Shown one piece after another: positions 1 to 9,632 of a stretch of DNA of 64,000 nt. Both the position numbers and the translations under genes were made by a program. The notes under the pieces were generated by a model. It was not told where the DNA came from. It saw nothing but the letters and a program-made list of their open reading frames with translations, and ran no database searches. This DNA comes from Pseudomonas cannabina (GTDB taxonomy: Bacteria; Pseudomonadota; Gammaproteobacteria; Pseudomonadales; Pseudomonadaceae): positions 620,001-684,000 of the forward strand of contig NZ_FNKU01000001.1 in assembly GCF_900100365.1 (NCBI RefSeq), given 5' to 3'. Numbering within the stretch: position 1 is the stretch's first letter; every line of letters starts with the position of its first letter.

Positions 1-466
1 GGCCTGCTACCGGCCTCGCTACGTTTGCGTGACCGGGGGCGAGCCGCTGGCCCAGCCCAATGCCATCCCGTTGCTCAAACGTCTTTGTGATGCAGGCTAC
101 GAAGTGTCATTGGAAACCAGTGGCGCGCTGGACATCTCCGCAGTGGACCCTCGTGTCAGTCGCGTCGTCGACCTCAAGACCCCTGGGTCGAAAGAAGTCG
201 CACGCAATCGCTACGAGAATATCGAGCTGCTGACGGCGAACGATCAGGTCAAGTTCGTGCTGTGTTCGCGCGAAGACTACGATTGGGCGGTTTCCAAGCT
301 GATTCAGTACGGTCTTGATCGCCGTGCGGGTGAGGTTCTGTTTTCGGCCAGTCATCACGAGCTTAAGGGTCGTGACCTTGCTGACTGGATCGTGGCCGAT
401 AACCTGCCGGTACGCTTGCAGATGCAGTTGCATAAAATTCTTTGGGATGACGAGCCGGGGCGCTGA
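1..466 (+). CDS. queE: 7-carboxy-7-deazaguanine synthase, C-terminal part
   Basis: This is the end of QueE, the radical-SAM enzyme that makes 7-carboxy-7-deazaguanine in queuosine synthesis. The frame is open from base 2, so the start and the CxxxCxxC cluster motif lie outside the window. The visible part begins just before the conserved TGGEPL segment that helps bind SAM and continues to a TGA at 464-466. queC follows after one base, as expected for a co-transcribed pair. The assignment rests on the TGGEPL motif, the C-terminal sequence and the queC neighbour. Confidence 0.9.
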   Translation, partial: ACYRPRYVCVTGGEPLAQPNAIPLLKRLCDAGYEVSLETSGALDISAVDPRVSRVVDLKTPGSKEVARNRYENIELLTANDQVKFVLCSREDYDWAVSKLIQYGLDRRAGEVLFSASHHELKGRDLADWIVADNLPVRLQMQLHKILWDDEPGR

Positions 467-467
467 T

Positions 468-1157
468 ATGAGTGAATTGACCATGACTGAAAAAAGAGCG
501 GTGATTCTGCTCTCCGGTGGCCTGGATTCCGCGACAGTGGTTGCCATGGCTCGCGCCGAGGGTTACGCCTGCTACACCATGAGCTTCGATTATGGTCAGC
601 GTCACCGTGCCGAGCTGGATGCTGCTGCGCGTGTCGCGCGCGACCTTGGTGCAGTCGAGCACAAGGTGATCGGCTTGAACCTCAACGGCATCGGCGGCTC
701 GGCTCTGACCGACAGCTCCATCGCCGTGCCTGAAGCGCCATCGGAAGGTATTCCGGTGACCTACGTTCCGGCGCGCAATACGGTGTTCTTGTCTCTGGCG
801 CTGGGTTGGGCTGAGGTGCTGGGCGCTCGCGATATCTTCATCGGCGTCAATGCGGTGGATTACTCAGGCTACCCGGACTGCCGCCCCGAGTTCGTCGAGT
901 CTTTCGAGCGCACGGCCAATCTGGCCACCAAGGCTGGCGTAGAAGAGCAGGGTTTTACCGTCAGGGCTCCGTTGCAGAACCTGAGCAAGTCCGACATCGT
1001 CAAGGCGGGGGCGGCGCTGGGTGTCGATTATTCGCTCACAGTTTCCTGTTATCAGGCCGATGATCAGGGCCGGGCGTGTGGTAAATGCGACAGCTGCCGA
1101 CTGCGTGCCGAGGGTTTCACCAATGCCGGTATGGCGGACCCGACTCGTTATTTTTAA
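468..1157 (+). CDS. queC: 7-cyano-7-deazaguanine synthase
   Basis: QueC converts the QueE product to preQ0 using ammonia and ATP in queuosine biosynthesis. The 229-residue protein has the PP-loop SGGLDSAT near its N-terminus, the conserved YVPARNT and [10 protein letters not shown] segments, and the C-terminal zinc site CGKCDSC. I chose ATG 468, one base after the queE stop; ATG 483 is a possible alternative, and a longer upstream frame overlapping queE is not credible. The gene is intact and chromosomal. It marks the left border of the island, because a tRNA-Lys gene follows 63 bases downstream. Confidence 0.95.
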   Translation: MSELTMTEKRAVILLSGGLDSATVVAMARAEGYACYTMSFDYGQRHRAELDAAARVARDLGAVEHKVIGLNLNGIGGSALTDSSIAVPEAPSEGIPVTYVPARNTVFLSLALGWAEVLGARDIFIGVNAVDYSGYPDCRPEFVESFERTANLATKAGVEEQGFTVRAPLQNLSKSDIVKAGAALGVDYSLTVSCYQADDQGRACGKCDSCRLRAEGFTNAGMADPTRYF

Positions 1158-1220
1158 AGTTTTTTAAAAAAGGTGTTGAATAACTGATAGAAATCAGTAA
1201 TATACTCGCCACGCAACAGA

Positions 1221-1296
1221 GGGTCGTTAGCTCAGTTGGTAGAGCAGTTGGCTTTTAACCAATTGGTCGTAGGTTCGAATCCCACACGACCCACCA
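1221..1296 (+). tRNA. tRNA-Lys(TTT)
   Basis: A 76-base cloverleaf with a perfect 7-bp acceptor stem (GGGTCGT/ACGACCC), anticodon loop CTTTTAA (anticodon TTT), T-loop TTCGAAT and encoded CCA. A tRNA-Lys beside queC is a known attachment site for PAPI-1/PPHGI-1-type ICEs, so this is a candidate attachment site for the element to the right. Confidence 0.97.
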
Positions 1297-1390
1297 TTTT
1301 TGGTTCCAAGGTTCACCTTGGAGCCGAATCTTAAAGATCTGATGCCATTCGTATCAGGTCGCAGGCAGCTGGTTGAGGTGCCTTGATTTA

Positions 1391-1467
1391 CCGGGTATAG
1401 CGCAGTCCGGTAGCGCGCCTGCTTTGGGAGCAGGATGTCAGGAGTTCGAATCCCCTTACCCCGACCA
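1391..1467 (+). tRNA. tRNA-Pro(TGG)
   Basis: A 77-base tRNA with anticodon loop TTTGGGA (anticodon TGG) and encoded CCA. The acceptor stem reads CCGGGTA against TACCCCG, so positions 2 and 71 form a C-C mismatch. The T stem (AGGAG/CCCCT) also has one A-C mismatch. It is the tRNA nearest the integrase, so its 3' end is the other candidate attachment site. Confidence 0.88.
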
Positions 1468-1608
1468 AACACTGTTGTGTGCTTCAAATCTTCAATTGCT
1501 GTGTGTCGTCTGTTTCTTGAGGGCGAGCATTGCATGTGAAACGGTTTATCCAGGCAAGCAGCCGTCTGTCGCGAAACATAACTCCGACACGCGGTGATGT
1601 CAAATTGC

Positions 1609-1652
1609 AGCGCTCTGTTCCAAGCGAAAGCTTGTTAACAGGGCGCTTTTTT
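1609..1652 (+). terminator. Rho-independent terminator after the tRNA genes
   Basis: A long hairpin with arms AGCGC-CTGTT-CAAGC and GCTTG-AACAG-GCGCT (small bulges), a GAAA loop and a T6 run. It would end transcription from the tRNA-Pro side before the convergent integrase gene. The rest of 1468-1781 shows no credible gene and should hold the chromosome-ICE junction, which I cannot place. Confidence 0.75.
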
Positions 1653-1781
1653 GCGGGTGCGAGTCAGCGTTCATCGCTTATCTGCCCTCGTACCGTCTTC
1701 CTGACGCCGACTCTTGGCACAGACAATAGGCGGGTATGACCATTACTGATGGCAGTTAGCAATTGTCTTAGCCCCCATACT

Positions 1782-3236
1782 TCAGCCGGTGCGGTTGTTC
1801 CAAACGCTTGCGTCAAAGCCTGACGGCAGTGGGTTGCCCATTTGCTCGTTCGAGCCTGACGGTAATCGGCTATCAGTGGTTGTAGGACACATGACTACTC
1901 TGCCGCTAGCGGCTTCTCTTACCCACTGCGAAAACGCCTCAAGCTGTCGTGCGAGGTCTTCCGGGCTGAACAGGTCATGAGGCAGAGCCTGCCTCATGGG
2001 CGTCTCAGTGGAATCGTCAAAAGGATTTGTTCGCTCCTCTGGGTCAGTTCCATATTTTTCTGAAAGATTGGACTCGGTGTTTTTGACCTGCACACCCGCG
2101 CGGCGTATCTCATCAGCTTTCAAGGGTGAGTGGGCATTGGCTGCTGGGGCAGGAGGGAGTGTAGGTTGGGAGAGGCTACCTGAGTTGACGGCAGGGCTGC
2201 TGCTGACTGAGCGTTGGGTCAGATGTTTTGCGGGAGCTTTCTTGCTTGTACGCGCACTCTCTCGGTTGGCGGCATCTGGTTTAGGCAGATAATTAATCTT
2301 TGCCGGTCTCCTGCTGCGCTCATTCATGACCTCGCGCATCACGTCGTAATCCGGTTCGATGTATTCCATCGTGGTCGCAATATTGGAGTGGTTGAGCAGG
2401 TTTTTTGTTATGTGAATATTGCGTTCCGGCTGTCGCATCATTTCACTGGCAATGGTATGCCTGAAGCGATGAGGTGTCATTCGAACACCCGTCATGGCAG
2501 TGAGCTTTTTATACATGGCTTCTACCTGATCAGCGTTCATCTGTGTGCGACTGTAATGGCCGGAGAAGCGGTTGACGTTGAAAATCTGATCGGCGGGATC
2601 GAAGCCGACTCGTTGCGCGATGTCCATGAGCCGTTTCAGATGAGGCATTAGTCCGTCTGGGATGGGGATCATGAATTCTCTGTGAGTCTTTTCCGTCTCT
2701 CCCCTGACTCTGATCAGGCGTTGTCCCAAATCGATATCGGCATACCTCAAGCAGATCAGGGCATTTAGCCTGATGCCCGTGTAGTAGAACATTTCAAATA
2801 CTGCGAGCCAGAACCATGCGGGGGTGATCTCTGTTCTGTTCCCGGTTGCACGCTCCTCCTGGACCAGAATGTTTAGCCAGTTTCTCGCACGTACAATGGC
2901 GTCTGTGTTGACGGTTTTCTTTGGTCGTTTGGCGGGGATCACACGTGTTTCTTTCAGAGGATTGACCTTGAGGTCAACGAGACCATGCTCCATTGCATAT
3001 CGGTACACCGTTCGCAGGTGACCGGAGTACGTGTTCCAACTGCGCTTTGAGATTCTCTCCAGTTCTGATCGGCGCCAGTCGAGCATGTCCCGGTGCGTCG
3101 TCTCGCTTGCCAGACGGTCGCCGAAGAATCTGACATAGGACTTTGTGGCAGCCCAGTAGATCTTGACGGTGTCGGGTCTCAGGTCATGAGTGAGGATGTA
3201 TTCCTGGGTCAGCTCAGGCAGTGTCATCGTGTTCAT
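1782..3236 (-). CDS. ICE tyrosine-type site-specific integrase
   Basis: Integrase that inserts and excises the ICE at a tRNA 3' end. The 484-residue protein has an N-terminal SAM-like core-binding domain (about 1-100) and a catalytic domain with the full tyrosine-recombinase set: R156 (GIRLNAL), H256 and R259 (HRFRH), H283 (LLNHSN) and Y292 (MEYIEPDY). A tail of about 190 residues of low complexity follows, as in PAPI-1-family integrases. Its start overlaps the relaxase stop by 4 bases (ATGA), so the two are translationally coupled. A start three codons later (ATG 3227) is possible. Convergent orientation toward the tRNAs is typical of this family. Confidence 0.92.
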   Translation of the reverse strand: MNTMTLPELTQEYILTHDLRPDTVKIYWAATKSYVRFFGDRLASETTHRDMLDWRRSELERISKRSWNTYSGHLRTVYRYAMEHGLVDLKVNPLKETRVIPAKRPKKTVNTDAIVRARNWLNILVQEERATGNRTEITPAWFWLAVFEMFYYTGIRLNALICLRYADIDLGQRLIRVRGETEKTHREFMIPIPDGLMPHLKRLMDIAQRVGFDPADQIFNVNRFSGHYSRTQMNADQVEAMYKKLTAMTGVRMTPHRFRHTIASEMMRQPERNIHITKNLLNHSNIATTMEYIEPDYDVMREVMNERSRRPAKINYLPKPDAANRESARTSKKAPAKHLTQRSVSSSPAVNSGSLSQPTLPPAPAANAHSPLKADEIRRAGVQVKNTESNLSEKYGTDPEERTNPFDDSTETPMRQALPHDLFSPEDLARQLEAFSQWVREAASGRVVMCPTTTDSRLPSGSNEQMGNPLPSGFDASVWNNRTG

Positions 3237-5149
3237 TCAGATGGTTCCTTATCTGCCAAGTCCGCCAAGCTGATGACCGGGTTGTCATAGGGCACTTCGC
3301 TAAAAACGTCGGTGGGCTCAATGAGCAGGTAGCCCCGCAGTTGCTTGCTTTTGCGTGGTCCTTTGACCAGGCACGTCCAGATGTTCAGGCCGGCGGGCGT
3401 CTTCCGATGTTTTTTCAGCTTCTCAAAAGATCGCTGGACCACTTGCCAGGCTTCTAGATCGCGCTCTTTCGCCTCATGCTCGAGCGCGTAGCGTTTGAAG
3501 ATATCCGGACTGACCAGAAACGCCGTGCTGTCCACGGTATGTACACGCGCTTTGGCGTCATTGATGATGATCCGGTGAGAGATCACACCGCCCTTCAGCC
3601 AGGTGAGGAAGTTGGTGCCATGATTCGGGGCCGAGTCAGTCGAGTTCTTGGCAGTGTCTGTTGCTGGAGTTGTCTCAAAAACGGGGATGTCAGCCTCAGC
3701 CTGCTTGGGCTGACTAAGCCGTGCAGGTGGTTTGGTTGGAAGAGAAAAGGGGATCTGGTCGTCGTCAGTGCTCTCCGGGCTACTTTGCACTGGTGCAGTT
3801 GGAGCAGCAGGTACTGGATCGGGAAATAGATCGAGCAGCTCATCCAGCGCATCAAAATCTTTTACTGGTGCCGGTGCTTGTTTCTGAGAGGATTGCTGCG
3901 CCGTCTGATTGACCGCGGCAGGTATCTTCTTGTTGTTATCTACCGATAGTGGTTCGGCGGCTCCCACAAGCGCTTGCTCGACTTCTTCCACCGGTCCTGC
4001 GGCTTCCACCGTAAGGGTGCCGGTATACGCCTCTGGTCTTTCGGTAGCGTTCGGCCAGATCAATGCCGGCGCGATTTTCAGTACCGTGAGCGTGTTCTTC
4101 CAGCCTCGACCATTGTCGATGCTGGCCTTCCAAATGGCTTTTCCCTCTCCATTAGGCTGAATGATTGCCTGATCCTGGAGCAGATTGAACATGGGGGCAT
4201 TGGACGTCGGAATGTGCTCAATGCCCTGTGACAGCAGATGAGCCCTGAGCTGGTCTACCGCAGGCTTGCTGACAAGCCACAAGCCGTCCTGCGTCAGCCA
4301 GCCGTCTGAAGGACCATCGGGCTGGTTCAGCTTGAATTTCTCAGAGATGAGCATCCTCAAGCCTTCGGCCAGCTGCCGCTGAATGGATTGTTTAGGCGCT
4401 GACATTGCCCGACCCGGATTGCCGCCGAGTTCTTGCGCCACCGATGCCTGATCCGCCTGTGAGACAATTTCTCCCAGGATGTCGGCATGCTCATATTGCC
4501 CTGCGAACGCGAACACCAGTTGGGTCCAGAGCTCGGGAAACCCGCTGAGCCAGTCCAGTGCCTTCGCCGGAATGACATTCGCGTAGATCAGCGACGAAGC
4601 AGCTCCATGCAACCGGTAGTCCCGACCTTTCACGTACTTGAATCGGTATGGCTGATCCAGTGGCCCATGCCATGGATGCCAGGTCGTGCCGTCTGCCAGT
4701 TCCACCTTGACGTCTACAGCAATCTTGCCCAGGTCATGGACGAGCGCACCATAAGCCGATGCTGCAGACCACGCTTCGGACTGGGCAGCCTGTGACTCGG
4801 GCGGAGCTCCGATGGGCAGCAGATACATTTGCCGAATCTTCAGTGCGTAGGCGACGATTTCAAGACCGTGATCCAGCATGCCGCCATGATAGGCATGGTG
4901 ATGATTCTCCGAGGCAGGGAGATGCTGCACCAAGGCTGCGTAGCTCTTGAATGCCTGCACGTATAGCGTATCGAACTGCGTGCGGGGCAGGGACGTTCGC
5001 TGCCATATGTTTTCAATGAGCTGACGCCGTCGGGGAGTAGACAGTAACGTGTCGGAAGACTCGGGTTTGATAAACCCTGCAGCAGCATTAGAGGGCGTGG
5101 TTGGCGATGTTTTTCTTCGCTGAAAGAAACTAAGCATTGAGGCACCCAT
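3233..5149 (-). CDS. MobH-family relaxase (TraI_2 domain)
   Basis: Conjugative relaxase expected to nick the ICE transfer origin. The 638-residue protein has the MobH/TraI_2 signature: an HD-like metal site with HHHAYHGGMLDHG (about residues 82-94) and VHDLGK (about 137-142). A proline- and alanine-rich linker follows (about 400-500), then a C-terminal TraI_2_C-type domain. The gene sits directly upstream of the integrase, as in PFGI-1-type elements, and overlaps it by 4 bases. ATG 5149 is taken; an ATG four codons later (MLSFFQRRK, 5137) is also plausible. Confidence 0.88.
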   Translation of the reverse strand: MGASMLSFFQRRKTSPTTPSNAAAGFIKPESSDTLLSTPRRRQLIENIWQRTSLPRTQFDTLYVQAFKSYAALVQHLPASENHHHAYHGGMLDHGLEIVAYALKIRQMYLLPIGAPPESQAAQSEAWSAASAYGALVHDLGKIAVDVKVELADGTTWHPWHGPLDQPYRFKYVKGRDYRLHGAASSLIYANVIPAKALDWLSGFPELWTQLVFAFAGQYEHADILGEIVSQADQASVAQELGGNPGRAMSAPKQSIQRQLAEGLRMLISEKFKLNQPDGPSDGWLTQDGLWLVSKPAVDQLRAHLLSQGIEHIPTSNAPMFNLLQDQAIIQPNGEGKAIWKASIDNGRGWKNTLTVLKIAPALIWPNATERPEAYTGTLTVEAAGPVEEVEQALVGAAEPLSVDNNKKIPAAVNQTAQQSSQKQAPAPVKDFDALDELLDLFPDPVPAAPTAPVQSSPESTDDDQIPFSLPTKPPARLSQPKQAEADIPVFETTPATDTAKNSTDSAPNHGTNFLTWLKGGVISHRIIINDAKARVHTVDSTAFLVSPDIFKRYALEHEAKERDLEAWQVVQRSFEKLKKHRKTPAGLNIWTCLVKGPRKSKQLRGYLLIEPTDVFSEVPYDNPVISLADLADKEPSE

Positions 5150-5758
5150 GATGAAGTCATGGTGGACCTTTTGCTCTATAGGGCTCAGCGTGACAAGTCG
5201 AAACCCATATCCATCCTGGAAAGGTTATGTACATGAGCCGCCACCTGAATGGTTGGGATCCAAACAGTGTCAGCGAACCGATGTTGCCATGCTTGCCGAA
5301 GAAAATGTAGCCTCCAAGTGCTTGTTTAGGATGGTTTTTTGTAAATTCCAATTCGTGCAAAGCTGCCTTTCTAGCCCTTTCGATATCCATTTCCGGCGGA
5401 CTCGCCGGCCTTTTCGGGTAAGGCACTTACCCTTATTCCCCATTCCATTCAAACCCTTCGCCTTGCCCTTTTGCTTCAGCCCATTTTCCCCTTTGGTGCT
5501 GACAATCCGGGGCAGGCAAAGATTGAAATCCAGTGAAAGGCCCATGGCAGCGCTTCATATCTCCAGGTGAAGCGCAGGATGGCCGGGACAGCTTTTCGGT
5601 CAAAACACTGTCAATCCGGGCCTCTCAACGGTCGGTATCTGTTGCCTAATTGCTCGTTGAGGGCTTGATTTTCAAGGGAGATTGAGCTGAAGATACCCAC
5701 TAATGGGTTATCAATTGATGTCAATACGACATGCTCTAATCGACCGGCGAGGTGACAC
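5150..5758. other. No confident gene; possible oriT and leader region
   Basis: This 609-base stretch separates the leftward relaxase gene from the rightward DUF3742 gene. A minus-strand frame at 5157-5426 (89 codons) has a protein-like segment (MDIERARKAALHELEF), and an overlapping frame at 5270-5545 offers another start. Neither has a convincing ribosome site, and one may be a frameshifted relic. The transfer origin of MobH elements often lies near the relaxase, but I see no diagnostic site. Confidence 0.3.
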
Positions 5759-6160
5759 ATGACCCCAGATGCCAATACGGATTTAAGCGGTGCAGCGCGT
5801 TTTGGTCACGTGCTCGGTCGTGGTCTGCGTCGAATACTCAATGTTGAGCGCGCGTTCTGGTCGCTTTTCGACCGCACCGGTGTGCCCAGAGTGATCGTCA
5901 CTCCAGTCAAGTGGTGTGCCCGTGCGGCGGTGCTCGGTACGGGCGCATTCTTCGTGGCTTGGGGATTGCTGTATGTTTTGGCGGTTGTGTGCTTTATCGC
6001 AATCGCAATCGCAATCGGTTTCGTCACAAATCCTGATATTGAACGCGCTTTGCGTGGTTCTCAGCTTGTTCATTTTGATGATAGGAATCCTTATCGAGAG
6101 GAGCTTCGAGAAGGCCTAGATGGCTACGGTATTTACATTGGCGATCAGCGAGTGGATTAG
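5759..6160 (+). CDS. DUF3742 family ICE protein
   Basis: A 133-residue protein with a basic N-terminal part, a long hydrophobic segment (about residues 58-90, AVLGTGAFFVAWGLLYVLAVV onward) and a C-terminal tail containing NPYREELREGLDGYGIYIG. That tail pattern is typical of DUF3742 proteins, which lie next to the TraG-like gene in PFGI-1-type ICEs. Its function is not established. It points opposite to the transfer operon and converges with the TraG gene, with a MITE between them. Confidence 0.75.
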   Translation: MTPDANTDLSGAARFGHVLGRGLRRILNVERAFWSLFDRTGVPRVIVTPVKWCARAAVLGTGAFFVAWGLLYVLAVVCFIAIAIAIGFVTNPDIERALRGSQLVHFDDRNPYREELREGLDGYGIYIGDQRVD

Positions 6161-6207
6161 TAGTAGAAAACCGAGCAGATAATAGAAAGTCTGCTCGGTT
6201 TGCTTAG

Positions 6208-6306
6208 GGAGGCGCTGATTTATTCGATTTTTCGTCCCTGCAACGCTCTGGAGGCCTTGATTTATCTGGGGGCAACAGCTGGGTTTTAGAATAAATCAGC
6301 GTCTCC
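6208..6306 (+). mobile_element. MITE, 99 bp, copy 1 (TSD TTAG)
   Basis: Inverted ends GGAGGCGCTGATTTATTC and, reversed, GGAGACGCTGATTTATTC. It is flanked by TTAG at 6204-6207 and 6307-6310. It lies between two convergent genes and breaks neither. Confidence 0.95.
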
Positions 6307-6328
6307 TTAGATTTCTAGTTACAAACGG

Positions 6329-7867
6329 CTACAGCTCTCCTTTAATAACGGATATTGCATGTCCTGCTCCTTTCCCTCCTGCCTCTTCAGCTTTGTTAGT
6401 CGCAGTTCTTAGGCCACTCATTAGTGAGCCGAGCTTCAGTCCGGTCCAGCCGAGCGCGACTACCCAGAAACTGGGTAGCGCGATGAACATTGCCCCTATC
6501 ACGAAGTCCAGCAGCAGGTCTCCCTGCGCATTGCTGGCCCCGAACACTGGATCAAAATTGGAATGAGGGACGTCACTGCCGATCCCGTTGCCGTACAAGG
6601 CGTCCAGTATCGTGCTGTCAACCCACCGGGCCAGTTGGAACCAGAAGTCCACGAAGATCAGCGCAAACTCGGCGAACGTGATCGTCATCACGACTTTCAG
6701 GTCAAACATTCCGAATACCAGGACAAATGGAATGCAGATGATCAAAGCCATCTTCAAAAACGCCATTGCCATGGGGGCCGCCTGACGGACGCTGTCAATG
6801 GCAGGGTACATCGCAACAGATCCAAACGCTTGCCCGACTGTAGCAGTCAGGCGGGTCACATCGTTTGCTACTGATCCACCCACTTGGCCTCCGTAGTCGG
6901 TATACACCTGTCCCTGGGTCAGTTTCTGCTTCCTCGGGGAGACCAGATCGCGAATGACCGAGTCGTTCACCTCATTCGGGGTCATGAATTTTGCCCACTG
7001 AGCGAGCTTGCTCAGCAGATCTGGACTGACCTGCTCCAGCAGCCTGGCTCGTAGGCCAATGCTGCTATCCGACCACCACTGCGTGCAGGTAGGGAAGCCA
7101 CCGCCACCGGTGGTTTGGGGCAGGCCTGCATCGCGAGTTGTGTCATAAGGCCATTTGGTTCGAGGCGTGTGTGATCTAAATCCAGAGAAACCATCATCGT
7201 AATACCCTGGCGTCTGCAGAAAGAACCTCGAGCCGATCCAGTTGACGTCGTTGAGTTGATCCTTACTCAGGTTAGGCTGGGTCATGAACAGCTTTGCACG
7301 CGCCCGTGCATAGCAGTCGTTCGTGAAGTCAGCGACCTCCTGGGCAAGCAGCGGGTCGTTGATACGTGCCCTGTTCACATCCATTCGAACTTGTTGCAGG
7401 TCTACACCACAAGGGATCGCCGCGATGGAGGCTGCGGTTGCGGCTTTTGACATCGCATGCACGAATAGCCACCACACAGGAACAACGGCACTCTTGCCGT
7501 TCAAGGTACTGAATGAGGTATTCCAACCCGTATCGGCAGGGTTGGGTACCGAATACTGACACTGCTCCGAGCGGCTTCGGTCAAACCGCAGCGTGTCGAT
7601 GCTGACCGTCACCAGAGGCATGCAGCAGACAATGATGACCAGAATCGCGGTGTAGAAGCGGTTCTCGACTCGGGCCAGTGAGAGCACCCCTTTGTTGCCT
7701 TCGTCGGCCCCCTCGGCACGTGCCTTGAGCCATTCGCTGATGATGATGGCGGCAAAGGGGGCTGCGAATAGTCCGCTGTCCTCGATCATGTTCCAGACGC
7801 CGCTGTTGATGATCCAGCCCACCAGGGTGAGGTAATACTCCAGATAATCATTGGTGTGTAAAATCAT
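6329..7867 (-). CDS. TraG N-terminal-domain conjugation membrane protein
   Basis: Inner-membrane component of the ICE mating apparatus, with a TraG_N-like domain involved in mating-pair stabilisation. The 512-residue protein has hydrophobic segments near residues 10-50, 75-95 and 370-470, a periplasmic-type central region with scattered cysteines, and a cytoplasmic tail. It is the distal gene of the leftward transfer operon and overlaps the next gene by 4 bases. The PFGI-1 family has the same order: TraG-like, small membrane protein, then the TIGR03755, TIGR03756 and TIGR03757 proteins. Confidence 0.85.
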   Translation of the reverse strand: MILHTNDYLEYYLTLVGWIINSGVWNMIEDSGLFAAPFAAIIISEWLKARAEGADEGNKGVLSLARVENRFYTAILVIIVCCMPLVTVSIDTLRFDRSRSEQCQYSVPNPADTGWNTSFSTLNGKSAVVPVWWLFVHAMSKAATAASIAAIPCGVDLQQVRMDVNRARINDPLLAQEVADFTNDCYARARAKLFMTQPNLSKDQLNDVNWIGSRFFLQTPGYYDDGFSGFRSHTPRTKWPYDTTRDAGLPQTTGGGGFPTCTQWWSDSSIGLRARLLEQVSPDLLSKLAQWAKFMTPNEVNDSVIRDLVSPRKQKLTQGQVYTDYGGQVGGSVANDVTRLTATVGQAFGSVAMYPAIDSVRQAAPMAMAFLKMALIICIPFVLVFGMFDLKVVMTITFAEFALIFVDFWFQLARWVDSTILDALYGNGIGSDVPHSNFDPVFGASNAQGDLLLDFVIGAMFIALPSFWVVALGWTGLKLGSLMSGLRTATNKAEEAGGKGAGHAISVIKGEL

Positions 7868-8238
7868 AGTGTGCTGACTCCCTCAAGCAGACTTGCACGC
7901 CGCAGCTCCAGCAGGGCAATCAGCAGCAAGGCTGCCATCTCGCACCTGCTCAGCCCTGATGGGACTGGGTTGGCGGGAGACGCTCGGAGTGTCACGTGTT
8001 TCCTGATCTTGAACCATCCGAAGGCCAGCGTTGCGTAGACCAACAGCCGCCAGGCCAGCATGTACCCGTAGTGCGTTCTCTGCCATTCGCTGAATTGCTC
8101 CAGATCCCCAAACACCTTGCTGACGAACGTCAGAAACGTCACGACCAGTAGCGCCATCAGTAATGACATCGATAGAAAAGCCAGCGCAGCTTTGCCCGCT
8201 TTTCTCCATCGTCCAGTTTTTGCTGTGGTCGACGTCAT
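7864..8238 (-). CDS. Small ICE inner-membrane protein
   Basis: A 124-residue protein of unknown function with three likely membrane segments (about residues 17-40, 58-75 and 100-115) and basic flanks. It overlaps the TraG-like gene by 4 bases and sits 2 bases below the TIGR03755 gene, so it belongs to the transfer operon. Conserved position in related ICEs suggests a structural part of the secretion channel. Confidence 0.75.
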   Translation of the reverse strand: MTSTTAKTGRWRKAGKAALAFLSMSLLMALLVVTFLTFVSKVFGDLEQFSEWQRTHYGYMLAWRLLVYATLAFGWFKIRKHVTLRASPANPVPSGLSRCEMAALLLIALLELRRASLLEGVSTL

Positions 8239-8240
8239 TG

Positions 8241-9632
8241 TCAGTCCTCCTTCTTGGGACTTTGCAGTTGTTTGAGGCGATCCGGTGTGGGATCACCCTG
8301 GAAAATGATCTTGGAGCCTTCCTGTCGGCCCTGAGCTCGTTGCAGAATGGCTGTCGGAGAGTTGCTGGCCAGATTGCGCCGCATGTCCAGCTCGGTCTTC
8401 AGGTTGTCAATTTCCTGTTGCAGGTTGTTGTTCTGCTGACTGACCGCCTGCTGGGCCACATCATTGGCGGCGATGTTCGGTTCTTTGCTTCCGGTAAACA
8501 GGGTGCGTTGAAGCAGCAACGCTTTACCTAGCACATCTGATAAAGCGAGCTCTGAAGCAAGGCGTTTGGCCAATATGTCCTGGTCGTGTTCGGAGCGCAG
8601 GGCCTCGACCACGCCGCGCGTCACAGGCAGAGAGCTACTGCTGGCTTGCGACAGGTTCTCCTGCGTGAGGGATTTGTTGCCTGAAATGAGCTCCTGCAGC
8701 GCCTTGAGTTTTGAGTCGTAGGACTCTTGAATGAGGGGCGTGAGCCCAACGCCAGCAGTAGAGGTGGTTTTGGTGCAACCCTCACACGTGCGTTGTTGCT
8801 GCTCTCCCAGAACACGGTTGGCGAATGTGGTTGCTTCCTGCGGCGAAGACCAAGTGGAGCACACCATGCCGTTGTTGCAGCTCGATGGGCTGATAGACGC
8901 TGTATCAGCGGCATTACGTCCATTCAGCAGGTTGTATCCTGCCCGCGTGACATCGCCTACGACCTTGATCGGTTGCTGGCCTGATCCGCCGGCCTTGCTT
9001 CCACCCACCCAGGTGATACCGTCATTCCCACCTTGCTTTTCGACCTGAGCAACGGCCGAGACCGCGTCTGTGTTTCCGGTTTTCACTGCCTGACTCATGG
9101 CCTGGCCTTCGGCGATCTTGTCCCAGCCCATCTGTCCGCCCGCGACATCGAGCATCTTGTCCGCTATGGCACGGCACGTGCCTTTGGAGCGGTCGAAATC
9201 AAGACGGCCTTGCAGGATGCCGTTGGTGAGCAGGTTGTAAAGCGCTGGATTGGCGCGCTGGATAATCAGCCCTGGCAATGAAGCCACCGCGCTGGTGGCG
9301 TTGGAGATCATCGAGCCCATGATCGTCTGAAAGCCGGAAGTGGCACCGTTCAACTGATTCTCCAGTGTATTGTTCAGGCTCATGTTTCCGCAGACCAGGT
9401 TACTGTTCCAGCCACCGCCAATGCTGATGCTGTCCATGTTCCCGGCGCTTCCCATGGTCACGGCGTTGCCGCCACCGACGCTGTACAAGACATCGTCACC
9501 GATGACGCTACCGGACGAGCTGGCACTGATCCCTGGCGTCTCGGCAAGGGCGCTGTGTACCGTCAGGGCGCTCATGATTGCGATAGTCAACATGGCGGCG
9601 CAGCGCATGATTGAAGTCCTCTTGATCATCAT
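8241..9632 (-). CDS. ICE conjugation protein, TIGR03755 (PFL_4711) family
   Basis: Probable periplasmic protein of the type IV secretion apparatus (TraH-like position). From ATG 9632 it has 463 residues with a signal peptide (MIKRTSIMRCAAMLTIAIM, cleavage near ALAE), a glycine- and serine-rich mature start, a CxGCTK-type cysteine cluster in the middle and a C-terminal coiled coil. The longer frame from 9794 overlaps the neighbour and hides the signal peptide. ATG 9632 overlaps the upstream TGA in the usual ATGA form, which supports it. Confidence 0.85.
   Translation of the reverse strand: MMIKRTSIMRCAAMLTIAIMSALTVHSALAETPGISASSSGSVIGDDVLYSVGGGNAVTMGSAGNMDSISIGGGWNSNLVCGNMSLNNTLENQLNGATSGFQTIMGSMISNATSAVASLPGLIIQRANPALYNLLTNGILQGRLDFDRSKGTCRAIADKMLDVAGGQMGWDKIAEGQAMSQAVKTGNTDAVSAVAQVEKQGGNDGITWVGGSKAGGSGQQPIKVVGDVTRAGYNLLNGRNAADTASISPSSCNNGMVCSTWSSPQEATTFANRVLGEQQQRTCEGCTKTTSTAGVGLTPLIQESYDSKLKALQELISGNKSLTQENLSQASSSSLPVTRGVVEALRSEHDQDILAKRLASELALSDVLGKALLLQRTLFTGSKEPNIAANDVAQQAVSQQNNNLQQEIDNLKTELDMRRNLASNSPTAILQRAQGRQEGSKIIFQGDPTPDRLKQLQSPKKED

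Noticed and set aside
1221..1781. Exact ICE attachment site
   Set aside because: No second copy of either tRNA end is in the window, so I cannot choose between tRNA-Lys and tRNA-Pro.
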